A stretch of 64,000 nucleotides of DNA from Acanthosepion lycidas (GCA_963932145.1 OZ010613.1:38226976-38290975); one strand, 5' to 3'; counted from the first letter of the stretch, positions 1-10,728 are shown. Numbers and translations are program-made. The notes: generated by a model from the sequence alone, not told the origin.

Positions 1-2110
1 GACGTGGCTCCAGTTTTTACACAAGAATCATAAAGGTAGGCATGGCGCCAGTTTTTACACTAGAATCATAAAGGTAGACATGGCTCCAGTTTTTACACTA
101 GAATCATAACGGTAGACATGGCTCCAGTTTTTACACTAGAATCATAAAGGTAGACATGGTTCCAGTTTTTACACTAGAATCATAACAGTAGACATGGCTC
201 CAGCTTTTACACTAGAATCATAACGGTAGACATGGCTCCAGTTTTTACACTAGAATCATAAAGATAGACATGGCTCCAGTTTTTACACTAGAATCATAAA
301 GGTAGACATGGCTCCAGTTTTTATATTAGAATCATAACGGTAGACATGGCTCCAGTTTTTACCCTAGAATCATAAAGGTAGACATGGCTCCAGTTTTTAC
401 CCTAGAATCATAAATGTAGACATGGCTCCAGTTTTTACACTAGAATCAAAAAGGTAGACATGGCTCTAGTTTTTACACTAGAATCATAACGGTAGACGTG
501 GCTCCAGGTTTTACACTAGAATCATAAAGGTAGACATGGCTCCAGTTTTTACACTAGAATCATAACGGTAGACATGGTTCCAGTTTTTACACTAGAATCA
601 TAAAGGTAGGCATGGCTCCAGTTTTTACACTAGAATCATAACGGTAGACATGGCTCCAGTTTTTACACTAGAATCATAAAGGTAGACGTGGCTCCAGTTT
701 TTACACTAGAATCATAAAGGTAGACGTGGCTCCAGTTTTTACACTAGAATCATAAAGGTAGACATGGCTCCAGTTTTTACACTAGAATCATAAAGTTAGA
801 CATGGCTCCAGTTTTTACACTAGAATCATAAAGGTAAACGTGGCTCCAGTTTTTACACTAGAATCATAAAGGTACACATGGCTCCAGTTTTTACACTAGA
901 ATCATAACGGTAGATATGGTTCCAGTTTTTACACTAGAATCATAAAGGTAGACGTGGCTCCAGTTTTTCCACTAGAATCATAAAGGTAGACGTGGCTCCA
1001 GTTTTTACACTAGAATCATAAAGGTAGACATGGCTCCAGTTTTTATACTAGAATCATAAAGGTAAACGTGGCTCCAGTTTTTACACTAGAATCATAAAGG
1101 TAGACATGGCTCCAGTTTTTACACTAGAATAATAACGGTAGACATGGCTCCAGTTTTTACACTAGAATCATAAAGGTAGACATGGCTCCAGTTTTTATAC
1201 TAGAATCATAAAGGTAAACGTGGCTCCAGTTTTTACACTAGAATCATAAAGGTAGACGTGGCTCCAGTTTTTACACTAGAATCATAACGGTAGATATGGT
1301 TCCAGTTTTTACACTAGAATCATAAAGGTAGACGTGGCTCCAGTTTTTACACTAGAATCATAACGGTAGACATGGTTCCAGTTTTTACACTAGAATCATA
1401 ACGGTAGACATGGCTCCAGTTTTTACACTAGAATCATAACGGTAGACATGGCTCCAGTTTTTATACTAGAATCATAAAGGTAGACGTGGCTCCAGTTTTT
1501 ACACTAGAATCATAACGGTAGATATGGTTCCAGTTTTTACACTAGAATCATAAAGGTAGACGTGGCTCCAGTTTTTACACTAGAATCATAACGGTAGACA
1601 TGGCTCCAGTTTTTACACTAGAATCATAAAGGTAGACGTGGCTCCAGTTTTTACACTAGAATCATAACGGTAGACATGGCTCCAGGTTTTACACTAGAAT
1701 CATAAAGGTAGACGTGGCTCCAGTTTTTACACTAGAATCATAAAGGTAAACGTGGCTCCAGTTTTTACACTAGAATCATAAAGGTAGACATGGCTCCAGT
1801 TTTTACACTAGAATCATATAGATAGACTTCGGTCCAGTTTTTACCCTAGAATCATAAAGGTAGACATGGCTCCAGTTTTTACACTAGAATCATAAAGGTA
1901 GACATGACTCCAGTTTTTACACTATAATCATAAAGGTAGACATGGCTCCAGTTTTTATACTAGGATCATAAAGGTAGACATGGCTCCAGTTTTTACAAAA
2001 GAATCATAATGGTAGACTTCGGTCCAGTTTTACACTAGAGTTATAAAGATGGGCTTATATCCCGTATACACTAGAATCACAAAAATCGACATATGTCCGG
2101 TTTACAAGAG
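1..2110. repeat. 38-bp tandem satellite, about 54 copies
   Basis: The monomer is a 38-bp unit built of GACATGGCTCCAG, TTTTTACACTAGAATC and ATAAAGGTA. The period is exactly 38 (units start at 1, 39 and so on). Variants alternate at fixed sites: GACATGG or GACGTGG, CATAAAGG or CATAACGG, GATATGGTTCC. The array decays after about 1990 and is cut by the window edge. It lies 3' of the last FTCD exon seen. Confidence 0.97.
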
Positions 2111-2129
2111 CCAAAAATATAGGATGCGG

Positions 2130-2612
2130 GATAATTTACCACTGCCAACTCAACACCGTCATCTCAACACCACCGACTCAACACCGTCATCTTAACACCG
2201 GCGACTCAACACTCAACGATTGAGTGCCGGGAAAACTCAGGACCGAGACAACTCAGCACCAAAAAAACAATAGTTTTTATAACCAAATGAAAGTAATTTA
2301 TTCACGATTAAAACCTTAATTAGTGAATATTTTTCTTCAAATAAGTCATTTGAAAAGGTATTATGTAAAATATAAACCAGTTTTTGTTTTTTAATTATTT
2401 TTAATATAGTAAATCATAAAAAAAACTTTGTTTTAATAAAGTAAATTGACATGTAAAAAATAATTCAATAAAACACTTGTTTTTAATTATTCTTTAATAA
2501 AGTAAATAAAAAATGCAGAACAAAATGAAGCTTTTTTGTTTTTAATTTTTTTTTAATAAAGTAAATCGTAATGTAATTTATTTTTTAATAAAGTAAATCG
2601 ATATTCTATATT
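2130..2612 (+). mobile_element. Arm of a palindromic DNA element with ACTCAACACCG end repeats
   Basis: It starts with several copies of ACTCAACACCG spaced about 14 bp, followed by GACCGAGACAACTCAGCACC and an AT-rich body with ACCTTAATTAGTGAATATTTTT. The same parts in the same order form the left arm of the palindrome at 28061-28470. Here the inner part holds repeated AATAAAGTAAAT blocks and no clear right arm. Superfamily unknown. Confidence 0.6.
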
Positions 2613-2616
2613 TCTA

Positions 2617-2718
2617 TTAGGTTGGTGCAAAAATAATGATGTAATAATGTCGTTTTTTGACGTTAAAAAATACGTCAAAAAACGACATTATTACGTCATT
2701 ATTTTTGCACCAACCTAA
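2617..2718. mobile_element. Mariner-type palindromic MITE, long form (copy 1)
   Basis: The ends TTAGGTTGGTGCAAAAATAA and its complement resemble the termini of Hsmar1/MADE1-type mariner elements. The whole 102 bp is one near-perfect hairpin flanked by TA on both sides. No transposase for it is in the window. Confidence 0.93.
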
Positions 2719-3374
2719 TATATGCTCATGTTGTGGCATCTTGTGCGCCTGGGGAAAGCGGTAAAGTGTGGTACCCGTTCCACGTGTGAAGAACTGTTTT
2801 CCTTGTCTGAGCCGGAATGATGGAGACCTGATTAAATGGGGACGGGGTGTGATGGGTTTCCCACATGGGGGAAGCGTTCAGTTATTGTAAGTTCACTGTC
2901 ACCGGTTCAATTATACCCAATGCGACGTCTCGATCGAGGTCTTGTTTCACTCTCTTTTTCCAATGGTAATGGACACGGATCAGTGTGTGGACCGCTAATG
3001 GCGTCACATAAGAGACGAAGGTAATGTTCAATGGCTTTCCTGTCGTAGTCTGTAAGGGTTGGTAAATTTATACATCCCTTTATACCGAGTCCAAGCGTCA
3101 AAGAATAATGCTCAGTTATTGTCCGTTGGGTTGGGTTCAATGACAGAACGGTCTGGGTTTTTAGCGTTGGACATTTGCGTCACGTTAGGGGTTCCGTCTC
3201 TCCGAAGCGTGATATTTTCCCTTTATAGTGCTATCATTTGTTGCATGAGTTGAGCAATCAATGGTTCCACCTGGTGCAGATGCCTTGTCTTATTTTGTTA
3301 AGATAATTCCACGTATTCACCAGATCCTGTTCGCAGTGTCATGTAAAATAACCACAAGAGCAATGGTAGAAGTG

Positions 3375-3737
3375 CACTATTTACATTATTCGGACTATTG
3401 TCCTCAAGGACACATAGCACAGTGGATAAAGGCGTTAGTTAGATCCAGCGACAGGACCCAAAGAGTGTGAGTTCAATACCTGGCTAAGGCAGTGGAGAAC
3501 TTTCAGAGGGGAATTAACAGGAGATAACTGACATCCATTAGACATGGCACGTGGAACTAGAACAGTCTACCCCAGTGAGCGAAATAAAGGGTTCAGTTCG
3601 ACATTCCAACCACCTGAAGAAGGCCGGAGCGTACAACAGCCGAAACGTTGTGATAAACATGGCGACAAAGATGAGGACAATAGTCCGAATAATGTAAATA
3701 GTGTACATAATACCTCATCTCAGAAATATAGACAGAT
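3375..3737 (+). mobile_element. tRNA-derived SINE, family A, full copy with 13-bp target duplication
   Basis: AATGGTAGAAGTG is repeated at 3362-3374 and 3738-3750. The body has a tRNA-like head with an A box (TAGCACAGTGG) and a B box (GAGTTCAATACC), then a body with GAAGAAGGCCGGAGCG and GCCGAAACGTTG, and ends in AAATATAGACAGAT without poly-A. Before the tRNA head lies about 30 bp (ACTATTTACATTATTCGGAC onward) that is the reverse complement of sequence near the 3' end. The open frame it carries recurs in every copy and is not a gene. Confidence 0.9.
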
Positions 3738-3844
3738 AATGGTAGAAGTGATTCTCAACTATGTTATTCTCGTATCAAGCAGATACAAGTATAAAAATAC
3801 GGTGTTTACTCATTCCTCCACGAGAATGAGATGTGACACAAGGT

Positions 3845-4100
3845 CTTTTTAAAGAGGGTACCCGAGCGTCTGCACTCGGGCAGAGACAAAAACTGCCCAC
3901 AGCCCCTGCAACCGTCGGTTGCGCTGGCATGGGTGCGAGCACCGATCCCTCCCTCTTGTGCAATGGGAGGGCGCGGCCTTGGGCAGCTCTTCCCCAGAGC
4001 TGGGCACCTCTTCAATATTATTTTCTCCGTTGCCTCTCTGTCCTTTGACACAGAAGCCCCTGAGCACACTCTGTCCAAAGACAGAGACGCAACTGAGAGA
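3845..4100. other. GC-rich stretch of unknown origin
   Basis: A 250-bp block much richer in GC than its surroundings, with open frames in several phases but no recognised protein. It contains short inverted motifs (CCCGAGCGTCTGCACTCGGG; TCTTCCCCAGAGCTGGG). No target duplications were seen. Confidence 0.3.
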
Positions 4101-4401
4101 TGATAAATAATACGTACAAATTACTTATAGTAATTTATGCGCTTTTACAAGTACAAAAATACAACTGGCTCCTAGTCACTCAGTTGTTTATATAACACTG
4201 GACGAGGTAATTTATGTCAGCTGGTAGAAGTCTCCAATTATCTAATGAGACTTTCCATTTCTACTCTACAGAATTAAAAAAAAAAAAACATAAAAAATGT
4301 TTTTTGTAAATAAAGTCATAGAATATCAAGTTGGGTCATCAGAACTAAGGTTATTTTGTTTTTAAGCCAAAATTATTGAAATGAAACCCAATTTTTTTTA
4401 C

Positions 4402-4540
4402 CTGAATGTCAGATTTACAGTTGATATTTCCGTACTTGGCCATTTCTTCAAGTGTCGACCACAATTCAGATATAAGCTGGGCGACTGTCAATGGGACTTT
4501 CACAGCATTAATCATGGCATTTTTCTTCGCTATTTCTTTC
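4402..4540 (-). CDS. FTCD: FTCD exon, cyclodeaminase domain; last exon seen
   Basis: It completes the split Gln and gives 46 codons: KEIAKKNAMINAVKVPLTVA then ISELWSTLEEMAKYGNIN and CKSDIQ. Human FTCD has VPLTLAE...LARCGNLACRSDLQ here. The acceptor is TTTTTAG and the donor CAG|GTAAAA, leaving phase 0. The next expected segment (human AAKALEMGVFGAYFNV, about 60 residues to the stop) was not found between 1 and 4401, so the gene probably continues beyond the left edge. Confidence 0.96.
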
Positions 4541-4639
4541 CTAAAAATAAAATGGGAAAATTAAAAAAAATACATTTATGGTTGTTGGTGCCTATCACCT
4601 TTAATTTGGATATTTGTTCAAATACACAGGGGAAAAATG

Positions 4640-4900
4640 CATATGAAGGTAGTGCAACGATTATCAGCGCGAAAGTGGAATCGGCGTGCCGAGTTCAAAT
4701 TCGGACTGTTTTGTTGACTTCACACTAATGTCGTTGATAAAAGCAAGAATCTGTCTTCTTCCATCTATGGGTCAATTAGCAAGACAGGGAGGGGGCTTTC
4801 TAGCCTTGGGTATCAGACAGTCTAAGAGAAAGGAAACTGCAAATTTCATCCTCCTGAGAATAATAAACTGCAACCTTTAATCTTGCTAGGTCAACCAATC
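4640..4900 (+). mobile_element. SINE, family C, partial
   Basis: It starts at GCCGAGTTCAAATTCGG (B-box-like) and runs through GCCTTGGGTATCAGACAGTC and GAGAAAGG. It shares order and motifs with 32180-32470. The A box is not clear. Confidence 0.6.
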
Positions 4901-5059
4901 GACCACTGAAGTTCTCGGAGAGACGGACTTGGTTCTAGATCTACGCACTACTGGATGTGTCAAGGGTTTATGATCATTAATAGGCAAATTCATTCTGACA
5001 GTTAAAAATTTAGAAAAGAATAACGCACTGTCCTATTTCAACAAGTCAAATAAAGAATC

Positions 5060-6287
5060 CTAACATGGTTTTTGGGTTGTTTTTTTTTAGTTCCGGGTCC
5101 CTTTGGGACGTAGACGATCATGGATCTCCACAGTTTTTTTTTCTTTACTATCTGTGGATTGCTATTGCCTGCTTGGGAAATCTGTCCTGTAAGTATCAAA
5201 TTTTCCAAGCCTACTTTCCTTACTATGTGCCCTAGAAATTTCAATAGTCTTTTCTTGATTTTAAGTATAAGTTTCCTTTTTGTTTCCATTTTCGCTAAAT
5301 TTTTGTTTTTGTTCATATATCTGGTCGATGGTATTCTCAGAATACTTCTGTAGAACCACATTTCTATGGATTTTTCTTTATTTTATATTTTTTTATGATA
5401 TCGCGATGGACCTTAGGCACAAAGAAGAAGAAGAAGGAGGAGGAGGCATAGAAGAAGAAGGATGAGGAGGAGGCATAGAAGAAGAGGAAGAAAACGAAGA
5501 AGAAGGAGTAGGAGGAGGAGGAGAAGGAGGCATAGAAGAAGAGGAAGAAGAAGGAAGAGGAGGCATAGAAAAAGAGGAAGAAGGAGGAGGAGGAGGCATA
5601 GAAGAAGAAGATGAAGAAGAAGACGAGGAAGAAGGAGGAGAAGGCATAGAAGAAGAAGAAGAAGAAGGAGGAGGAGGCATAGAATTAAAGGAAGAAGAAG
5701 ACGAAAAAGAAGAAGGAGGAGGAAGAGGCATAGAAGAAGAGGAAGAAGGAGGAGGAGGAGGAGGCATAGAAGAAGAGGAGGAAGAAGAAGACGAAGAAGA
5801 AGGAGGAGGAGGCATAGAAGAAGAAGAAGAAGAAGAAGAAGAAGAAGAAGGAGGAGGAGGCATAGAATTAAAGGAAGAAGAAGACGAAAAAGAAGAAGGA
5901 GGAGGAAGAGGCATAGAAGAAGAGGAAGGAGGAGGAGGAGGCATAGAAGAAGAGGAGGAAGAAGAAGACGAAGAAGAAGGAGGAGGAGGCATAGAAGAAG
6001 AACAAGAAGAAGAAGAAGAAGAAGAAAGAGGAGTAGTAGGAGGAGACATAGAAGAAGATGAAGTCATCTTTCGCTATTCCAATACGCTCCCTGATTTCTG
6101 TATCACATTTTCCACCGTCTGTTAAAACATTTCACAAAGAGTTAAATTTCTGTACTCGCTTTATTTTGACGTCTCAAATTCGTAGCTCGAAGCTTTTTAA
6201 CGACCATTACAAACTACTGAAATTTCATGGTTGGTCCTTTTTGTCTGTAAATTCCAGTAGATTTTTTCTTCTGTATCTTTCTCAAGT
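5060..6287 (-). mobile_element. Non-LTR retrotransposon (family 2) fragment with a GA-rich array inside
   Basis: On the minus strand, 6287-6058 reads as the RT part with DGGKCDTEIRERIGIAKDDF. 5361-5060 reads as the downstream part with MWFYRSILRIPSTRYMN and METKRKLILKIKKR. About 55 codons expected between them are missing, and the array at 5412-6057 sits there. The 5' part is cut by the element at 6291. Confidence 0.8.
5412..6057. repeat. 650-bp polypurine GAA/GGA array with higher-order units
   Basis: The plus strand is almost only G and A, punctuated by GGCATAGAAGAAG. A longer unit beginning AGAATTAAAGGAAGAAG recurs 183 bp apart (5681 and 5864). The minus strand is open for about 220 codons of Ser, Pro and Met, which follows from the repeat and is not evidence of a gene. 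Such tracts can form triplex DNA. Confidence 0.93.
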
Positions 6288-6376
6288 TAACCCTGCACTT
6301 GACCTCCTTAATAGTCTGGCGTGAATTTGGGTGCCAAGCCTATTCCGGTATAAGGATAAAATTTACATTTTCGTAA

Positions 6377-6590
6377 TTTTTCTGGCCCCAACAATTCCGC
6401 GGCGAAAAAAATTTCAAATCCTATCCTCATCCCACTGTTGCCATAGTTACACTACATCCTTACCTATTACTTGGCACACGTCATCACTACGTTCTTCTGT
6501 ACACTGGTGGGGGTTTAAATTTTTGGGGCACTTCATTTTTTATCGCGTACATAGTGCAGCAGGGATACCTCCCATATACAGTTTCATCTG
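6377..6590 (+). repeat. Internal direct repeat, left copy
   Basis: It runs from CCCCAACAATTCCGCGGCG to GCAGGGATACCT and is nearly identical to 7515-7712 inside the same piggyBac-like element. Confidence 0.9.
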
Positions 6591-6599
6591 CTTATCTTA

Positions 6600-7150
6600 A
6601 ACCCTTGTGCAAATTAATTGAAACAAAACGAATAATTCCGTTATTATTTACTTTTTTTCGTATTTTTCCACTGAAACATGACCCAGTGCACATGTTAGTA
6701 CTTCGTATATCCATTCCACGAAGTCGTTCCTTGCAGATTGACAACAGATTCTCGATTGGATTTAAATCAGGAAAGTTTCCGAGTCAGACGATAATACTTT
6801 GATTTGCTCACTGGTAAGGCTTGCCATTGTGTTCGTGCGGCGTTACAATGGAATAACGTCCATCACAGACAATGATCGTAGGACAACTAATCGACAGTCG
6901 AGACAATAGTGTCAGGGCGTGATGAAAATCTGCTGCAATCACGGATTACGTAATATTATTCAAGGCCAAACAAATTACATCATACACCCCGAAAATACAT
7001 TTATATTACTGCACACTAGTCCAAATGACCTAAACTGACGAAAAGATAGAAATAGATTACACCCTGTCACTTCAGTGATTCTAAAACTGACCGTATGGTG
7101 AAGAAGGGAAACTAAAGCGGTTGTTTCAATTAATTTTCACAATAGTGTAC
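6600..7150. mobile_element. Tc1-like MITE (copy 1), transposase remnant
   Basis: The ends ACCCTTGTGCAAATTAATTG and CAATTAATTTTCACAATAGT are inverted. Inside, the minus strand carries a decayed SPDLNPIENL-type motif of Tc1 transposases (6735-6790). A related copy is at 22107-22643. Confidence 0.75.
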
Positions 7151-7175
7151 GTCGTTAAGATTGTGTCCGTTAATA

Positions 7176-7255
7176 TTAGGTTGGTGCAAAAATAATATCG
7201 TTTTTTGACGTATTTTTTAACGTCAAAAAACGATATTATTTTTGCACCAACCTAA
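7176..7255. mobile_element. Mariner-type palindromic MITE, short form (copy 2)
   Basis: 80 bp with TA on both sides. The same termini as copy 1 are followed directly by AATAATATCG, so about 11 bp are absent from each arm relative to the long form. Confidence 0.93.
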
Positions 7256-7514
7256 TAATAAATTCTGACAGGACTCTTAAGATCGTCTCGCTGTATAAAT
7301 CAGACGAGAAGACAGATACAGTAGCGTTAAATTGGTGAGTGATTTGATCCAATGTTACAAGCGGCCTCAGTCTTGTATCCACAGTGGGGCATCTGTAGTT
7401 TTTAAATGCTGCTCAGGCTTGTCCGGAACTTACAGTCCTTAGCACGGTTTATTCTTGCTACTTTTATCCATTAAAAACCCAGTGCAGTTGTTACCTCAAA
7501 GATAATGCTTCATT

Positions 7515-7712
7515 TTTCTAGCCCCAACAATTCCGCGGCGAAAAAAATTTCAAATCCTATCCTCATTCTACTGTTGCCATAGTTACACTACATCCTTACC
7601 TATTACTTGGCACACGTCATCACTTTGTTCTTCTGTACACTGGTGGGGGTTTAAATTTTTTGGGCACTTCATTTTTTATCACGCACATGGTGCGGCAGTG
7701 ATACCTAGCATA
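7515..7712 (+). repeat. Internal direct repeat, right copy
   Basis: Second copy of 6377-6590, about 1.14 kb downstream, with few substitutions. The two copies flank the nested Tc1-like and mariner insertions. Confidence 0.9.
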
Positions 7713-8240
7713 TAATAAAACATTAGCTAGATGAAGGCACAATTGTCAATAATGTCTTACCGCAATGTGGAAGGTGTTTCTGGGAGGTATTTTTGCCACA
7801 CCCTGTATTAGCGAATGTAATTTTCTTTCATTTGAGTAAATTTATTCAGTACAAAACTATTCTTTTTCAGTATGTATCTACCTCTGTTTTTTCTTTCTTT
7901 CTTGAATTTACTCAGTACATGTGTGTCATATAGGAAGAAAGTGTCACTGCCGACACTTAGGTTTGAACATGGATCGCCAGAGAGCAAGCAGAGTCGACCT
8001 CATCTTGAAATAACTAGATCACGTGACGGATAAAAGGAAATATATACATATGGGAATTAGCGGCGTCTGACCGGGGATTTTTCGAAGGCGTTACTATTGT
8101 TGTATCTGTGATTTAGAAAGTCTCTCCTACAAACGGGCGTTACGAAAATGTGAATGTTATCCTTTGCGTGGTATAATACCAGAATAGGCTTGGCACCCAA
8201 ATTCACGCCAGACTATTAAGGAGGTCAAGTGCAGGGTTAA

Positions 8241-8630
8241 TTTGAGATGATTCCCAGCCGATTCATCCGTTGTCAATAGTAATCACGAGAGGCGAACACA
8301 TGTGGGCAAGTATGCACCGGATATAAGCGCGTGTGGGAAAAACCGTTCGACAAATGGATACATAAACAACTATTCCGGATGAAGAGTTTGGGCGGTCTCT
8401 GGTACATCATATACGAGAATGTAATGTGTGGGATCCCTTGCACCACACACTGGCTGATAACCGAATAAAATGTAAAGTTAAATATGAAAGATTCAAGTCT
8501 CGTGTTATCGTGTTATCATTGGTCTGTCAATATTGTCACTGGGCTGTCACGACCATTTCATTCGACTTGTAACCTGTTGGTTCAATCCAAGAAATCTCTA
8601 TCCATCGATCATACACAATAAAAATATTTG
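8241..8630. other. No feature recognised
   Basis: Intronic sequence without long frames, tandem repeats or terminal repeats that I could identify. Confidence 0.4.
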
Positions 8631-8633
8631 ATA

Positions 8634-8830
8634 TTTTTTAATCTGTTCACCTCAAACAAGACGATAATGCCACTAAGACACAAGAGGCTACTGGGAGTGA
8701 AAGAGAACGAAAAAAAAAACAACTTCAGGAGGAGCAGAAAATCTAATCCTAAACAGGAAACAAAGGATACAAACAACAAAAAAAAAACAAAAAAAAAACA
8801 ACTCAAACATTTCAAAAGTTCGTTCAAGAC
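8634..8830 (-). mobile_element. LINE family 1, 3' tail
   Basis: Reverse complement of the family-1 3' end: CTTAGTGGCATTATCGTC then TTGAGGTGAACAGATTAAAA. No coding part remains. Confidence 0.7.
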
Positions 8831-9023
8831 ATCAGATTGAAAGATTTGAGATCTTCCAGAATGTTCTTTGTCTTCGAACTTGAAATCACCATTCTCAGCT
8901 CATGCTTGCACCTACTGTATTAATGTCATAAAATTCAAATTTATGTAAAAATTACTTAAATATGGCCGTCATTTTTTAAAGTAATGCTAGTGATAATTTT
9001 CTTTGGATAAATACAGTAGTAAG

Positions 9024-9165
9024 TATTTTTTTAATCAATTTACCCCAAACAAGGTGATAATGCCACTAAGACGCAAAAAGGGAAGGATAATGTGAAGACT
9101 TAGAAGGAACTGAAAACACAATTCCAAATTGGAAACAAGTAATAAATAAACCTCTAGTAGTGTTC
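9024..9165 (-). mobile_element. LINE family 1, 3' tail
   Basis: Shares the 3' terminal block (minus-strand GTGGCATTATCACCTTGTTT) with the copies at 8634, 9806 and 10449; about 140 bp. Confidence 0.7.
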
Positions 9166-9459
9166 AAAGGATATGGGAGGAGTGTGATCCGGGTGATATT
9201 AAATTCGTTATCGCTTTTCTACGATTAAGCATGATCTAAGATCAAGCAACTTCGCCGACAACATTTAGTTAAAATTAACAAACCGGCCAAAGGTTACCTC
9301 TGTATGATTCCAATTGGAATGCAAGTGATTGATAGTGTGGCAATAAAACATTCGAGTCTAATGAACCATTTCATGTACGCATCATCACTGATTTTTAAGT
9401 CTGAATATTGAACCATGTTGAAAATCCAAATAGCAATAATAATAAATATATTTACTTAC

Positions 9460-9503
9460 TGTGCTTTTTCTTCTTCTGTCGCATTTGTCATCTTGAGTGC
9501 CGC
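9460..9503 (-). CDS. FTCD: FTCD 44-nt micro-exon
   Basis: A very short exon reading AALKMTNATEEEKA plus two bases of a Gln codon. It was found by following the frame: the previous exon ends ...FETYM and human FTCD continues with EAMRLPKNTPEEK, so AALKM.NATEEEK is the expected segment. The acceptor is GTTCAG and the donor the consensus GTAAGT. The phases (0 in, 2 out) fit both neighbours, which makes chance unlikely. Confidence 0.9.
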
Positions 9504-9660
9504 CTGAACAAAAACAAGTATTTGATCTTTTTTTTTATTTTCTGACAATAGACAGATAAATGCTTGCTTGCTCGGTTGGTAAACATGGGTTCACAAGAGT
9601 TGGGCTGGGTTAGTTGATTTTACGATATATCAACCCATGTTAGGACATCTAATGTCGAAA

Positions 9661-10330
9661 TCGGTCTTTTTTATTTTATTATATTTGATTCTATAAACAT
9701 TTACTTCGGGAATAAGTAAATATAGGTCACTTCTATTTAAGCCTCTCGGCATTTATTTGGTTCGGGGATAGGTAAATATTTATCGTTTATATTTTAATCT
9801 TTTACGCATTTTTAAAAAATTATTTCACAGTAAACAAGGCAATAAAGCCACTAAGACACAAAATGTTACTGTGAAAGAGGAAGAGAAAAACATTATTAAG
9901 GATAAAGAACAATAAAAGAATTAATAAGACAGAAGACAATGATTAATATTGCTTTTAAATGTTTAAGAATCAATGTTGACTGGAAAGTACGAGGCTGGAT
10001 GAGAGTTCCACAAATGAGAAGTGCGATAGAAGAAACTGTTAGCATAGAACTTACGGTTACATCTAACCATTTCAGCTGTAAAATAATGAAACCTAGCTAC
10101 CAATTTACTTGGATAAGTAAATATGGATCTTTTATTTGTGTCTGTATACATTGAATTGGTTCGGATGTAGATAAATACTGGTTGTTTATATTTGAGTCTT
10201 TAAGCATTTATATAGATAGGAGCTAAGTAAATATTGGTGAATTAATAACTGATAAACAATCTTCAAGCATTTACTTGGTTGTTTATATGGAGTCTATAAA
10301 CATTTACTCGGTTGGTGACTTCTGCAAGGG
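9661..10330 (+). repeat. 55-bp degenerate minisatellite, interrupted by a LINE tail
   Basis: Units contain CATTTACTTGGTTCGG, GATAGGTAAATATTGG and GTTTATATTTGAGTC, at 9661-9805 and 10098-10330. The family-1 LINE tail at 9806-10097 separates the two blocks, so it inserted into the array. Confidence 0.7.
9806..10097 (-). mobile_element. LINE family 1, end of ORF2 and 3' tail
   Basis: The minus strand reads a decayed C-terminus like SFFYRTSHLWNSHPASYF, followed by the shared tail with GTGGCTTTATTGCC. It lies inside the minisatellite. Confidence 0.8.
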
Positions 10331-10448
10331 ATACAGTCGACGATGTCTAGGCCACGCCGACAAGGTAGAGAGAGAAGGTCGTTAGATACTCTCGCAGATT
10401 GTTACTACTGTAGCTAGTGGGATTCTCACTGAGTGTCGGACACGTGTA

Positions 10449-10620
10449 TTTTTTTTCTATAAATTCACTCCAAGCAGGGCGATAATGCCACTAAGACGCT
10501 AGGGGGAAACTGGGCGTGAAAGAGAATGAGAAGACTTTAGAAGGAACCATCAACCCAATCCTAAACAGGAAACAAGTGATAAACCTTTACCCCTGTTCGA
10601 AAGATCGAGGAGGAGTGGGA
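10449..10620 (-). mobile_element. LINE family 1, 3' tail
   Basis: The minus strand carries CGTCTTAGTGGCATTATCGC and the CTTGGAGTGAATTTA end, as in the other family-1 tails. Confidence 0.7.
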
Positions 10621-10728
10621 ATCAGACGATAAGTGAACCAATCTTTGACTTTATAACATACTAAACTAGCGTATTTTCTTGTGTGTAATACGACTTAAGT
10701 ATAATGCGACCCCATCTTACAGACATCT

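Larger units (their letters stand above)
6291..8236. mobile_element. piggyBac-like non-autonomous element, TTAA-flanked
   Basis: It is bounded by TTAA at 6287-6290 and 8237-8240. The terminal inverted repeats are about 60 bp: CCCTGCACTTGACCTCC at the left and GGAGGTCAAGTGCAGGG at the right, extending through GCCAAGCCTATTC. CCCT ends and a TTAA target are typical of piggyBac. There is no transposase frame. It holds a Tc1-like MITE, a mariner MITE and an internal 200-bp direct repeat. Confidence 0.85.

Noticed and set aside
2836-3300. Minus-strand open frame and neighbouring frames faintly like a retroelement capsid gene
   Set aside because: No diagnostic motif and no terminal repeats; at most an old fossil fragment, too weak to name.
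3620-3660. Hammerhead-like CTGAAGA...GGCCG...CGGCC...GAAAC in SINE family A
   Set aside because: Stem II pairs but one extra base follows the core, stem I does not pair and no proper cleavage base was found. It may be a relic; not counted as a ribozyme.
3544-3852. Recurring open frame beginning MARGTRTVYPSERNKGFSS, also at 35035, 40765, 41144 and 62746
   Set aside because: It is part of SINE family A; recurrence reflects repeat copies, not a conserved protein.
1-4401. Last FTCD exon(s)
   Set aside because: No GAYFNV-like coding was found on the minus strand; the satellite and repeats fill the region.
5393-6067. 224-codon open frame rich in Ser, Pro and Met on the minus strand
   Set aside because: It follows from the GGA/GAA array on the other strand, has no domain or splice context, and lies inside a broken LINE.
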